A stretch of DNA of 64,000 bases. It comes from Mycobacterium gordonae. Its GTDB lineage: Bacteria; Actinomycetota; Actinomycetes; Mycobacteriales; Mycobacteriaceae. Numbering within the stretch: the first letter of the stretch is position 1; the number at the start of each line of letters is the position of its first letter. The position numbers were made by a program, and so were the translations under genes. The DNA is taken from contig NZ_CP070973.1 in assembly GCF_017086405.1 (NCBI RefSeq), forward strand, positions 6,232,739 through 6,296,738, in the 5' to 3' direction. Positions 40,463 to 49,992 of the stretch are shown one piece after another. The notes under the pieces are model-generated. The model was not told the origin of the DNA. It searched no databases and saw only the letters and a list, made by a program, of their open reading frames with translations.

Positions 40463-43400
40463 GTGCTGCTTGAGGAGCTCAAGCCGGGGCTGCGTGTCGA
40501 CGGGTTGATCCCGGCCGCGGTAATCACGGTCGTCGCCACCCAATGGCACGGCACCGATGCCCTTGAGCTGACCTACAAGACCGCGGCAGGTCACCTTGGC
40601 CAACAAGTCCTGTTTCGCAAGGACCAGGATGCACTGACAATCGCCCAATCCGGCAGCCGACCCTTCGATGCCGCCGCATCCGACTTCAAACTCGTCGCCG
40701 AGGCTCAGCGCATCCAGCTGGCTGGCCTATTCGACCCGATGCTCGCCGTGGCCACCAGCGACGTGCGTCCGCTGCCGCATCAAATCCGCGCGGTCTACGG
40801 CGAGCTTCTCCCCCGCACCCCGTTGAGGTTCCTGCTCGCTGACGATCCGGGCGCCGGAAAAACCATCATGGCCGGCCTCTACATCAAAGAGCTGATTCTC
40901 CGCGACGACGTCAAGCAGTGCCTTATCGTCGCACCGGGCGGACTGGTCGAGCAGTGGCAGGACGAACTGTTCTTCAAATTCGGGCTGCGCTTCGACCTGC
41001 TGACCAATCAGCTGATCGACGCCAACGTGAACCTCAACGTGTTCGAGACCAACCCGCTGCTGATCGCCCGCATGGACCAGCTGTCCCGCAACGAGGAGCT
41101 GCAGAAGCAGCTCAAGGACACCGAGTGGGACTTGGTGATCGTTGACGAGGCCCACCGCATGGGCGCCCACTACTTCGGCGCCAAGTTGGAAAAGACGAAG
41201 CGCTTCCTGCTCGGCGAGCTGCTTGGTTCCATCACCCGCCACCTGCTGCTGATGACGGCCACCCCGCACTCCGGCAAGGAAGAAGACTTCCAGCTCTTCC
41301 TCACCCTGCTGGACCGCGACCGCTTCGAAGGCAAGCATAAGAAGACCGCCGACACCAGCGGCATCATGCGCCGAATGGTCAAGGAAGACCTGCTCACCTT
41401 TGAGGGCAAGAAACTCTTCCCCGAACGCATCGCCGAAACCGTCCCCTATGAGCTCACCGCGCTGGAATACGAACTGTACGAACAGGTCACCGCCTACGTC
41501 CGCGAGGGCATGAACCGCGCCGACCGGGTCGGCGGCAAGCGCAAGAACACCGTAGGCTTCGCCCTCACCGTGCTGCAACGCCGACTTGCTTCCAGCCCCG
41601 AGGCCATCTACCGCAGCCTCGTCCGCCGCACCGAGCGCCTGGAACGCAAGAAGCAAGAGATCCTCAACGGCACCTACGTCGAGAAGGACCCCAGTATCGA
41701 CGTCAGCGCCCTAGACGCTGACGAGTACAACGCCGACGAAATCGAAGAGCTTGAGGAAGAGCTGCTCGACGCCGCCACCGCCGCCCAAACCGTCGAGGAA
41801 CTCGACGCCGAGCTGCTCGAACTCGCCGAGCTGACGAACGTCGCCAAGCAGGTTCGCGACTCGGGCACCGACCGCAAATGGACCGAGCTGAGCACGATCC
41901 TGCAGGACAACGCGCTGACCACCGACAAGGACGGGGTGCCGCGCAAGTTCATCATCTTCACCGAGCACCGCGACACGTTGGACTACCTGACCGCGAGGAT
42001 CCGCTCGCTGCTCGGCAAGCCGGATGCGGTGCAGGCCATCCACGGCGGTGTTCGCCGGCTGGAACGCCGAGTGATCACCGAGGAGTTCACCAAGAATCGC
42101 GGCTGTCAGATCCTGCTGGCCACTGACGCCGCCGGCGAGGGTCTAAACCTGCAGGCCGCGCATCTGATGGTCAACTACGACCTGCCGTGGAACCCCAACC
42201 GCATCGAGCAGCGCTTCGGCCGCATCCATCGGATCGGCCAAGAGGAAGTGTGTCGACTGTGGAACCTGGTTGCGAGCAACACTCGCGAAGGTGACGTGTT
42301 TGTGCGGTTGCTGGTAAAGATCGAAGAACAGCGAAAGGCCTATGGCGGCAAGGTTTTCGACGTACTCGGAGAGGCGTTTGCCGAAACTTCGTTGCGGGAC
42401 CTGCTGCTGCAAGCGATCCGCTACGGCGATCAGCCCGAGGTGAAGGCGAAGATGCACGAGGTGATCGACGGGCAGGTGTCCGAAGGGTTGAAAGAATTGC
42501 TCGAAGAACGTTCCCTAGCTTCTGAACATCTCGCCGAGGCCGACCTGGAGGAGCTGCGCGCTGCGATGGACGAAGCCCGAGCACGCCGGCTCCAGCCGCA
42601 CTACATCGAGTTGGCTTTCAAGTCTGCATTTACCAGGCTGGGCGGGCGCATCGTCAAACGTGAGCGGGGCCGCTACGAAATCGCGAACGTCCCTGCACAG
42701 GTCCGGTCAGGCAAGTTCGGGCCGATTGCCACCAGGTACGACCGAGTCACATTCGACCTCGGGCAAGTCCAGCCCGACGGACTGGTCCGTGCTGACCTGC
42801 TCGCGCCCGGACATCCGCTGCACGACGCGGTGATGGATGAGGCGATTCGCCGCCACGGCGCTGTCTTGAACAGCGGCACCGTGTTGGTGTCCTCCACGCT
42901 GGAGGAACCGCACCTGCTGGTTGGTGTGGTCGAGGAGGTCGCCGACGCGACTGGCGCGACAGTGTCGCGACGGTTCGGGTACGCCTATGTCGACAGCATG
43001 GGCACGGTGAGCCCGGCCGGCCCAGCGCCCTACCTTGACTGCGTGGCCGCCCCCGACGTGTCGGTGGTGCTGGCCGCGCGGCAGCTCCCATGGCTAGCCG
43101 ACGCAGAAGACCGGGCGATCAGTTGGATCATCGCCAACCAGCTCCCGGCGTACCTGGCCGAGGTGCAGCCCAGGCGTGCCGCCGAATTGACCAAGACTCG
43201 CGAGCTAGTCACGAAACGCCTTGAACACGAACGAGATCGACTAATCCTTGATGCGACGGTTGCTGCCGAGAAGGAGCAAGCCGGTGAGAAGGCTAAGGAG
43301 TCGGCTGAAAGCTTGAACCGCAAAGCCGTCGAGCTGGACGCCCGGCTGCGCAGGCGGTTGGCAACCGTCGATCAGCAGGCGCAGATGTCGACAAAGCCGC

Positions 43401-43873
43401 CACGCATCCTCACTGCGGCGCTCGTTCTGCCGGTCAGGATGCTTGAAGCAGATCTGCCAGCGACGGCGCCGATCCATGCGAAGGAAACTAAAGAAGTCGA
43501 ACGCCGCGGAGTGGACCTGGTGCTCGCCCGAGAACGACAGCTCGGGCGCACCCCGGTCGAACAGGCCTTCAACAACAAGGGTTTTGACGTCCTATCGTAT
43601 GCGCCCAATGGTGACACCTACCGCATCGAAGTCAAGGCGCGCATCGACCGCGCAAAAGACTTCTTCGTCACCCACAACGAGGTAATGGTCGGCAAGAACG
43701 CAGCGCCCCGGTACCGGCTCGCCCTGGTGACGGTCGATCCGCGTGGGGTGCAGCACGACGAGGTGCGGTATCTCGACGACCCGTTCGCAACAACCGATCT
43801 CGGCGATTTCGACTCGACCGGTATCCGCGGCGATTGGGCGAAAATGTGGGCACGCGGATCGGAGCCGTTTTGA
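40463..43873 (+). CDS. SNF2-type helicase with C-terminal DUF3883 (defence system)
   Basis: 1136 residues from the GTG at 40463 (GGGGAGG 5 nt upstream). Helicase motifs are ADDPGAGKTIMAG (motif I, about 127-137), IVDEAHRMG (DEAH, about 227-233), LLMTATPHSG (motif III), and the SF2 C-lobe LLATDAAGEGLNLQAA and QRFGRIHRIGQ (motif VI, about 583-593). A long acidic and Lys-rich coiled region separates the lobes. The C-terminus (about 1043-1100) is a DUF3883 domain (YRIEVKARIDRAKDFFVTHNEVMVG) with a PD-(D/E)xK-like core. Helicases of this type occur in DISARM- and BREX-related loci. It overlaps the methylase gene by 1 base, so the products are co-translated. Confidence 0.9.
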   Translation: MLLEELKPGLRVDGLIPAAVITVVATQWHGTDALELTYKTAAGHLGQQVLFRKDQDALTIAQSGSRPFDAAASDFKLVAEAQRIQLAGLFDPMLAVATSDVRPLPHQIRAVYGELLPRTPLRFLLADDPGAGKTIMAGLYIKELILRDDVKQCLIVAPGGLVEQWQDELFFKFGLRFDLLTNQLIDANVNLNVFETNPLLIARMDQLSRNEELQKQLKDTEWDLVIVDEAHRMGAHYFGAKLEKTKRFLLGELLGSITRHLLLMTATPHSGKEEDFQLFLTLLDRDRFEGKHKKTADTSGIMRRMVKEDLLTFEGKKLFPERIAETVPYELTALEYELYEQVTAYVREGMNRADRVGGKRKNTVGFALTVLQRRLASSPEAIYRSLVRRTERLERKKQEILNGTYVEKDPSIDVSALDADEYNADEIEELEEELLDAATAAQTVEELDAELLELAELTNVAKQVRDSGTDRKWTELSTILQDNALTTDKDGVPRKFIIFTEHRDTLDYLTARIRSLLGKPDAVQAIHGGVRRLERRVITEEFTKNRGCQILLATDAAGEGLNLQAAHLMVNYDLPWNPNRIEQRFGRIHRIGQEEVCRLWNLVASNTREGDVFVRLLVKIEEQRKAYGGKVFDVLGEAFAETSLRDLLLQAIRYGDQPEVKAKMHEVIDGQVSEGLKELLEERSLASEHLAEADLEELRAAMDEARARRLQPHYIELAFKSAFTRLGGRIVKRERGRYEIANVPAQVRSGKFGPIATRYDRVTFDLGQVQPDGLVRADLLAPGHPLHDAVMDEAIRRHGAVLNSGTVLVSSTLEEPHLLVGVVEEVADATGATVSRRFGYAYVDSMGTVSPAGPAPYLDCVAAPDVSVVLAARQLPWLADAEDRAISWIIANQLPAYLAEVQPRRAAELTKTRELVTKRLEHERDRLILDATVAAEKEQAGEKAKESAESLNRKAVELDARLRRRLATVDQQAQMSTKPPRILTAALVLPVRMLEADLPATAPIHAKETKEVERRGVDLVLARERQLGRTPVEQAFNNKGFDVLSYAPNGDTYRIEVKARIDRAKDFFVTHNEVMVGKNAAPRYRLALVTVDPRGVQHDEVRYLDDPFATTDLGDFDSTGIRGDWAKMWARGSEPF

Positions 43874-46632
43874 TGAAAACACAGAAGACCGCGCAGAAGC
43901 GCAAGCTGATAGAGGTTGCGCTTCCACTGGAGGCAATAAATCGGGAGTCCACACGGGAGAACTACATCTACAAGGGGAATCCTTCTTCAGTCCATAAATG
44001 GTGGACCCAGAAGCCGCTCGCCGCGGCGAGAGCTATACTCTTCGCCCAACTCGTTGACGATCCGTCCGCACGTCCCGAAGAATTTCCCACCGAGGAGTTG
44101 CAGCGCAAGGAGCGAGAGCGCCTGCATTCGTTGATCGAGCGCCTCGTTGTGTGGGAGAACGCGAGTAACGACGAGCTGTTAAAAGAAGCTCATACTGAGA
44201 TCCACAAGTCGACCGATGGAAATCCTCCACCAATATTGGATCCTTTCGCGGGGGGCGGCACCATTCCGTTAGAGGCACAACGGCTGGGGCTGCAAGCTCA
44301 CGCCTCCGACCTCAACCCTATCGCCGTGCTCATATGCAAGGTACTCATTGAACTCGTTCCAGGGTTCTGCGATCAGCCGCCGTTGTACCCCGGTCTCGCT
44401 GAATCGGAGATTCGGACGTGGAAGGCCGCCGAAGGACTTGCTGCAGATGTCCGGGCGTACGGATCCTGGCTACGGGATCAAGCCGTAGCGCGATTCGGTG
44501 ACCAGTATCCGAGCGTCGAGGGAAAGCAGGTAATTGCATGGCTGTGGGCACGTACCGCACGGTGCCCAAACCCAGCGTGCCGAATCGAAACACCCTTGAC
44601 TCATACATGGTGGGTTTCGAAACGCAAAGGGCGAGAGTGCTACGTCGAACCCCAGATTGTCGCCGATCCCAACGATAGCTGCGGCAAGCGCGTGCAATTT
44701 GAGCTGCGTCACGGCAAAGCCGGGGCTCCCACCGCCGCCAACGATGGGACCATCGGCCGACAAGGTGCGCGATGCGTTGCCTGTTCAGCAGCAATTCCAT
44801 TGAATTACATCCGCGCCGAGGGACAGGGTGGACGTTTGTCGCAGCGCCTAACTGCGATCGTCGTCGAAGGGCAACGTGGCCGCGAGTACACGCCACCGAC
44901 GAAAGCCCACGAGGCAGCCGCATTGATCAACGTGCCGGACAGCGCGCCGGCTGGCGATCTTCCAGAACAAGCACTTGGGTTCCGCGTGCAAGGGTACGGG
45001 TTTGAGCAGTACTCGGATCTATTCACTGCGAGGCAGTTGACTGCGCTGATTGGGTTCTCGGATCTCGTTGGTGAGGTGCAGAGCAAAGTCATCGCTGACG
45101 GCGGTTCCACCTCGCAAGCAGCAGCCATCGCAACGTTGCTAGCAATGTCGCTGAGTAAAGTGGCAGATTACTCGAACTCTTTAGCACCCTGGTATCCACA
45201 GGAAGATCGGCCCAAGAATCTGTTTGCCCTTCAGGCAATCCCGATGGCATGGAATTTCACCGAATTGAACCCACTGTCCGAGATTGGGGGCGGATGGACT
45301 CGATCTGTGAAAGTGGTCAGCGAATCATTCGAGAAACTGAACACAACGCACCCCGGGCAGGTAACACAATGTGACGCCGCAAAAGCAAAGTTCGATGGGT
45401 GCCTGATTTCAACGGACCCGCCGTACTACGACTACGTTCAATACTCCGATTTATCGGACTTCTTCTACGTCTGGCTACGACGCTCGCTGAAAAAAATCTA
45501 TCCCACGTTGTTTTCAACAATGCTTGTTCCGAAGGCAGACGAACTAGTGGCTAATCCCTATCGACATGGTGGCCGTGACGGCGCTAGCGAGTTCTTTAAA
45601 CATGGCTTCGAACGAATATTCACAAAGGCCCGAAAAACGGCCTACCCCAATGCCCCGATCACGGTGTACTACGCCTTCAGACAAACTGAAAGCAGTGAGT
45701 CGGGATACGTGCCAACCGGCTGGGAAGTCCTGCTAGAAAGTATGATTCGAAGCGGTTGGCAGATCACGGGAACCTGGCCGCTAAGAAGTGAACGCGGTGG
45801 ACGAATGAGGGACATTTCGTCGAATGCCTTGGCGTCTTCGATTGTCTTGTCCCTACGTCCGCGTGCCATCACGGCACCGCGGACGAGCCGCCGCGAGTTT
45901 ATCGCCCATCTTGAACGCGAGCTCCCGACAGCGTTGCGCAAACTGCAGCAGGGACGAATTGCTCCGGTCGACCTTCCGCAGGCAGCAATTGGGCCAGGCA
46001 TGAGCGTGTTCAGCTCCTATAAAGACGTTCTCGAGCCCGACGGCTCAACCATGTCCGTCGGATCCGCATTAGCTCGCATCAACGCGATACTTGATCAAGT
46101 TTTGAACGAGCAAGAAGGAGACTTCGACGCGACAAGCCGCTTTGCCATCGCCTGGTACCGCCAGCACGGCTATGGCACAGGAAAATTTGGTGATGCCGAC
46201 AACCTCGCGCGCGCGCGGAATACCAGCGTTAACTCCATGGATCGTGACGGGATTCTGATGTCGCGTGCAGGGGAGGTTGCGTTGGTTAGACCGGCAGATC
46301 TCGATGCGGGTTACGACCTCCTAGTCGATCCTCACACCAGCAACTGGGAAGCACTGCACCACCTCGTCAAGCTGCTTGAGGAGGACGGCATTACCCCCGC
46401 GGGCAACTTCTTGCGCACTGCGCTGTCCCGTCCAGACGGTGCGATCGATGCCGACCTGGTCAAGGAACTCGCGCACTTGCTGTTCCGGATCGCTGAGGCC
46501 AACAGCTGGACCAAGGATGCACTCAGCTTCAACAGCCTGGTCACCAGCTGGCCGGAGATCATTGCCGCCGCCCGGTCGGAAAAGCCGACAACCTCCCAGG
46601 GCTCATTCGATTTCGAGGAAGACGCAGACTGA
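43873..46632 (+). CDS. DUF1156 adenine-specific DNA methylase with zinc ribbon
   Basis: 919 residues; the ATG overlaps the helicase stop (TGATG). The N-terminal DUF1156 part includes NYIYKGNPSSVHKWWTQKPLAAARAI. SAM-binding motif I is ILDPFAGGGTIPLEA (about 122-136), an embedded zinc ribbon lies at about 233-310 (CPNPACR, CVACSA), and the catalytic motif IV is STDPPYYDYVQYSDLSDFFY (about 512-530), an N6-adenine type DPPY. It is the COG1743 class of large methylases known to cluster with COG1483 ATPases in defence islands. It probably marks host DNA so the helicase-ATPase partners can tell self from foreign. No separate restriction endonuclease is encoded. Confidence 0.9.
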   Translation: MKTQKTAQKRKLIEVALPLEAINRESTRENYIYKGNPSSVHKWWTQKPLAAARAILFAQLVDDPSARPEEFPTEELQRKERERLHSLIERLVVWENASNDELLKEAHTEIHKSTDGNPPPILDPFAGGGTIPLEAQRLGLQAHASDLNPIAVLICKVLIELVPGFCDQPPLYPGLAESEIRTWKAAEGLAADVRAYGSWLRDQAVARFGDQYPSVEGKQVIAWLWARTARCPNPACRIETPLTHTWWVSKRKGRECYVEPQIVADPNDSCGKRVQFELRHGKAGAPTAANDGTIGRQGARCVACSAAIPLNYIRAEGQGGRLSQRLTAIVVEGQRGREYTPPTKAHEAAALINVPDSAPAGDLPEQALGFRVQGYGFEQYSDLFTARQLTALIGFSDLVGEVQSKVIADGGSTSQAAAIATLLAMSLSKVADYSNSLAPWYPQEDRPKNLFALQAIPMAWNFTELNPLSEIGGGWTRSVKVVSESFEKLNTTHPGQVTQCDAAKAKFDGCLISTDPPYYDYVQYSDLSDFFYVWLRRSLKKIYPTLFSTMLVPKADELVANPYRHGGRDGASEFFKHGFERIFTKARKTAYPNAPITVYYAFRQTESSESGYVPTGWEVLLESMIRSGWQITGTWPLRSERGGRMRDISSNALASSIVLSLRPRAITAPRTSRREFIAHLERELPTALRKLQQGRIAPVDLPQAAIGPGMSVFSSYKDVLEPDGSTMSVGSALARINAILDQVLNEQEGDFDATSRFAIAWYRQHGYGTGKFGDADNLARARNTSVNSMDRDGILMSRAGEVALVRPADLDAGYDLLVDPHTSNWEALHHLVKLLEEDGITPAGNFLRTALSRPDGAIDADLVKELAHLLFRIAEANSWTKDALSFNSLVTSWPEIIAAARSEKPTTSQGSFDFEEDAD

Positions 46633-46633
46633 G

Positions 46634-49600
46634 ATGGCACTGAGCAACCGTGACCGCATCAACAAGATGTTCGAGATCATCGCACCACCTCTGGACGACT
46701 TCATCTCCCTAGTGATTGGACAGGGCGACCCGGCGGTCGGTGCGGCCTGGCCGAAACTCGTGCAAGCCAAAGATGGGGCATCCGGCACGAAAACGTACAG
46801 CGCTCACGACCCACAGGTGCAGTTTCGTCTCCTCACCGAGTCGAACATCACTTCGGGGTTCAAGAAGGGCTGGTATCCCTTCAGCAAGAAGCTGGGCAAA
46901 GCTGGTGAATCCTTCGCAATTGAGCTGCGCGAAGTCCGAAACAATTGGGCGCACAACGGAACCTTCACCGACGACGATGCTTATAGAGCCCTCGACACAG
47001 GCGAGCGGCTGCTCAGACTGATCAATGCAACCGACGAGGCAACCGAGTTGCAAGCCATCCGACTCAACCTACGCCGGGTCGCCGCCGACAAGGACGACAA
47101 AAAAGTCCTCAAAGCCGCTGTCGACAACCCCGAGTCCACCGGCCTTAAACCATGGCGCGAAGTTCTGCCGCCCCACGATGACGTCGCCACTGGAAACTTC
47201 GCCGCATCCGAATTTGCCGCCGACTTATACAAAGTGGCTTTCGGCGGCGAGCAGGACGTCGACTATGCCGACGCTGTCGAGTTTTTTCGCCGCACCTACC
47301 TCACGGAGGGATTAACCGATCTGGTCGGGCGAGCGGTACGCCGCCTCTCCGGCGACGACAACGCTCCCCCAGTCATTAACCTGCAAACCAATTTTGGTGG
47401 CGGCAAGACTCACTCAATGCTCGCGCTGTGGCACGTCGCAGCTGGCCTGCCAGTCGGCGAGTTCCCCCAGGAGACTCAGGAGCTGCTCACGAAGAACAGC
47501 TACACCGGCAGCAATGTCAATCGCGTTGCCATCGTCGGCAACCACTTCAGCCCTGCCGGCGTGACCAAAGACGACGGCACCCAGATCAACACCATCTGGG
47601 GCGAACTAGCCTGGCAGCTCGGCGGGCCGGATGCGTTTGCGCTTGTGGCCAAGGCCGATGCTAACCGCACCACGCCGGGTGATGCGCTGCACGATCTTTT
47701 GGCGAAATATGCGCCGGCCGTCATCCTTATCGACGAATGGGTGGCTTATGCGAGATCATTGGTCGGTCGTGACGACTTGGCCGGCGGTACTTTCGACGAT
47801 CAGTTCACCTTCGCTCAGTCGCTGACTGAAGCCACCAAAGGCACATCCGGTGTCTTACTGGTGATCTCTATTCCCGCATCCGAGTCCGGCGACGACACCG
47901 AGGCCATCGCTGGAAGTGCCGAGGAGGTCGGTGGGGCACACGGTTTGGAAGCGTTGAAGCGCTTGCAGAACGTAGTGCGACGTGTTGCCGACCAGTGGCG
48001 ACCAGCCTCATCCACCGAGGCGTATCAGATTGTGCGGCAACGATTATTCAAGCAACCTGATGCGGCAGCACTTGCCGCCATCGGCGCGACAGCCCGGGCG
48101 TATATCGACATGTACCGCAAGTACAGCGATGACTTCCCCCGAGACTCCCGAGATACAACATACGAAGACCGGATCAAACGGACATATCCCATTCATCCTG
48201 AGCTGTTCGACCGGCTCTACGAGGAGTGGTCATCGCTGGAGCGCTTCCAGCGGACCCGGGGCGTGTTGCGATTGATGAGTACGGTAATCCACGCACTGTG
48301 GTCCGGAGAAGACGCTTCACCGTTGATCATGCCCGGATCGATTCCGATTGCCACCGCGAGCGTGAACCAGGAACTCACCCAGTATCTCCATGACTCATGG
48401 AAGGCGGTCATAGATGCCGATGTCGATGGACCCCATTCAGAACCGGCGCGGATCGATAAGGACAAACCACTCTTCGGCCAGCGGTCGTTGACAAAACGCC
48501 TCGCCCGCACGGTTTTCTTCGGTGCCGCACCCACGATCGGGTCAGCCCACAAGGGGATCGAAACCCAACGCGTATTCCTAGGTACCGCAGTGCCCGGTGA
48601 CGTGCCGGGTAACTTCCACTCCGCTCTCACACAGCTCGGAGACCGTGCAACGTACTTCTACTCCGGCTCCGGCAAATACTGGTACGACCTGCACGCCAAC
48701 ATCACCCGCACTGCCAAGGATCAGGCCGAGCGTCTCCACAAAGAAGATGTATGGGCGGAAATAGCGCGGCGCTTGCAGAGTCAGGCAAAAACGCGTGGCG
48801 ATTTCGCCGGGGTGCATGTGTGCCCCGAAACCAACGCCGACATCCCTGACACCGACGAGGCGCGCCTGGTCATCCTGCATCCCAAGGTCGCTCACAAACG
48901 GGGAACCGATTCAGCCGCAAGGGAATTCGCCAAGAACGCCACAGAGCACCGCGGTACCTCCCACAGAACCAGCCGCAACATGCTCGTATATCTGGCCGCC
49001 GATGAGGCACGCCTCGATGAACTCGACTCCGCGGTACGCGAGTACCTGGGCTGGGCACATGTACTGAATAACGAAGTCGACCTTGACCTGACTCAGAACC
49101 AGAGGAACCAGGCGACCCAGCGACAGTCCCAGGCCGATGGCACGGTGAATTCCCGCCTGCTACAGACATTTACGTGGGCACTGGTGCCGTCGCAACCCGA
49201 CGCCGGCGCTCCGTTCATCGTGCGCGAGACAAAAGTCGAAGGACAGTCGGAGTCGTTGGCAGAGCGGGTATCACGCCGGCTCGGCAACGACGGAGACCTG
49301 TCGATCCGCCAAGCCGCGGCCACCATACGACTGGCGATTGGCAAGGTTCCCCAGATCTGGAAGGACGGCCACGTATCCCTCGGGGCGCTGTGGCGGCTAT
49401 ACAGCCAGTACCCGTACATGCCGCGTTTGCGCGACCGCCGAGTGCTGGATGAAGGCATCGTCGACATGCCAATGATCTGGCAGACAGATGCGTTCGCACT
49501 GGCCACCGGCTTCGATGAGGCCGCAAAGCGTTATATCGGGCTATGGACACCCGATGACAGCGGCACCGCCCCGGCAGCGACAGACTCACTGCTGCTGGTG

Positions 49601-49960
49601 CGCCCCGACGTCGCGGCGAAGCAGCGCGACTCCGAGGTGAAGCCGCCACCATATCCGGGTGACGACACCACGCCGCCTGAAGTAGACAAGACCACGAAGC
49701 CATCAGTCGATATCGCATTTCCTCCGCCGAAGACCCGCTTCTACGGGGTCAAGACCCTCAGCTCCGACAAGATTGCGCTGGATTTCAAGAACGTCGCCGA
49801 GGAAGTCCTTTCGCACCTACGCGACTCAGGCGCGTCGCTCGTCGTGAAGATCGAGATCGAAGCCACGGATGCGGACGGCTTCGACGAGAGCAAGATCCGG
49901 ACGATATCGGAGAATGTGCAGACGTTGAAGTTCGATCAGTCGGGGTTCGAAGAGACGTGA
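46634..49960 (+). CDS. HEPN-DUF499 AAA ATPase (defence system)
   Basis: 1108 residues, COG1483/DUF499 class. The start is the ATG at 46634, one base after the methylase stop. The N-terminal ~130 residues form a Swt1-like HEPN domain with the RX4H signature in LREVRNNWAHNG (Arg102, His107), typical of metal-independent RNases. The AAA core has QTNFGGGKTHSML (Walker A, Lys258) and PAVILIDEWVAYARS (Walker B, Asp367-Glu368). Later regions include TYEDRIKRTYPIHPELFDRLYEEW, a family hallmark. It is probably the energy-using sensor or effector of the helicase-methylase operon. The HEPN domain suggests RNA cleavage and abortive infection, which is inference. Confidence 0.88.
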   Translation: MALSNRDRINKMFEIIAPPLDDFISLVIGQGDPAVGAAWPKLVQAKDGASGTKTYSAHDPQVQFRLLTESNITSGFKKGWYPFSKKLGKAGESFAIELREVRNNWAHNGTFTDDDAYRALDTGERLLRLINATDEATELQAIRLNLRRVAADKDDKKVLKAAVDNPESTGLKPWREVLPPHDDVATGNFAASEFAADLYKVAFGGEQDVDYADAVEFFRRTYLTEGLTDLVGRAVRRLSGDDNAPPVINLQTNFGGGKTHSMLALWHVAAGLPVGEFPQETQELLTKNSYTGSNVNRVAIVGNHFSPAGVTKDDGTQINTIWGELAWQLGGPDAFALVAKADANRTTPGDALHDLLAKYAPAVILIDEWVAYARSLVGRDDLAGGTFDDQFTFAQSLTEATKGTSGVLLVISIPASESGDDTEAIAGSAEEVGGAHGLEALKRLQNVVRRVADQWRPASSTEAYQIVRQRLFKQPDAAALAAIGATARAYIDMYRKYSDDFPRDSRDTTYEDRIKRTYPIHPELFDRLYEEWSSLERFQRTRGVLRLMSTVIHALWSGEDASPLIMPGSIPIATASVNQELTQYLHDSWKAVIDADVDGPHSEPARIDKDKPLFGQRSLTKRLARTVFFGAAPTIGSAHKGIETQRVFLGTAVPGDVPGNFHSALTQLGDRATYFYSGSGKYWYDLHANITRTAKDQAERLHKEDVWAEIARRLQSQAKTRGDFAGVHVCPETNADIPDTDEARLVILHPKVAHKRGTDSAAREFAKNATEHRGTSHRTSRNMLVYLAADEARLDELDSAVREYLGWAHVLNNEVDLDLTQNQRNQATQRQSQADGTVNSRLLQTFTWALVPSQPDAGAPFIVRETKVEGQSESLAERVSRRLGNDGDLSIRQAAATIRLAIGKVPQIWKDGHVSLGALWRLYSQYPYMPRLRDRRVLDEGIVDMPMIWQTDAFALATGFDEAAKRYIGLWTPDDSGTAPAATDSLLLVRPDVAAKQRDSEVKPPPYPGDDTTPPEVDKTTKPSVDIAFPPPKTRFYGVKTLSSDKIALDFKNVAEEVLSHLRDSGASLVVKIEIEATDADGFDESKIRTISENVQTLKFDQSGFEET

Positions 49961-49992
49961 GCTTCACAGAACTCCACCGCAGATAGCGAAAA

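Noticed and set aside
40463..49960. Naming the operon DISARM or BREX
   Set aside because: The DISARM DrmB/DrmC (DUF1998, PLD) and BREX PglZ/BrxC core genes are absent; only the style is shared.
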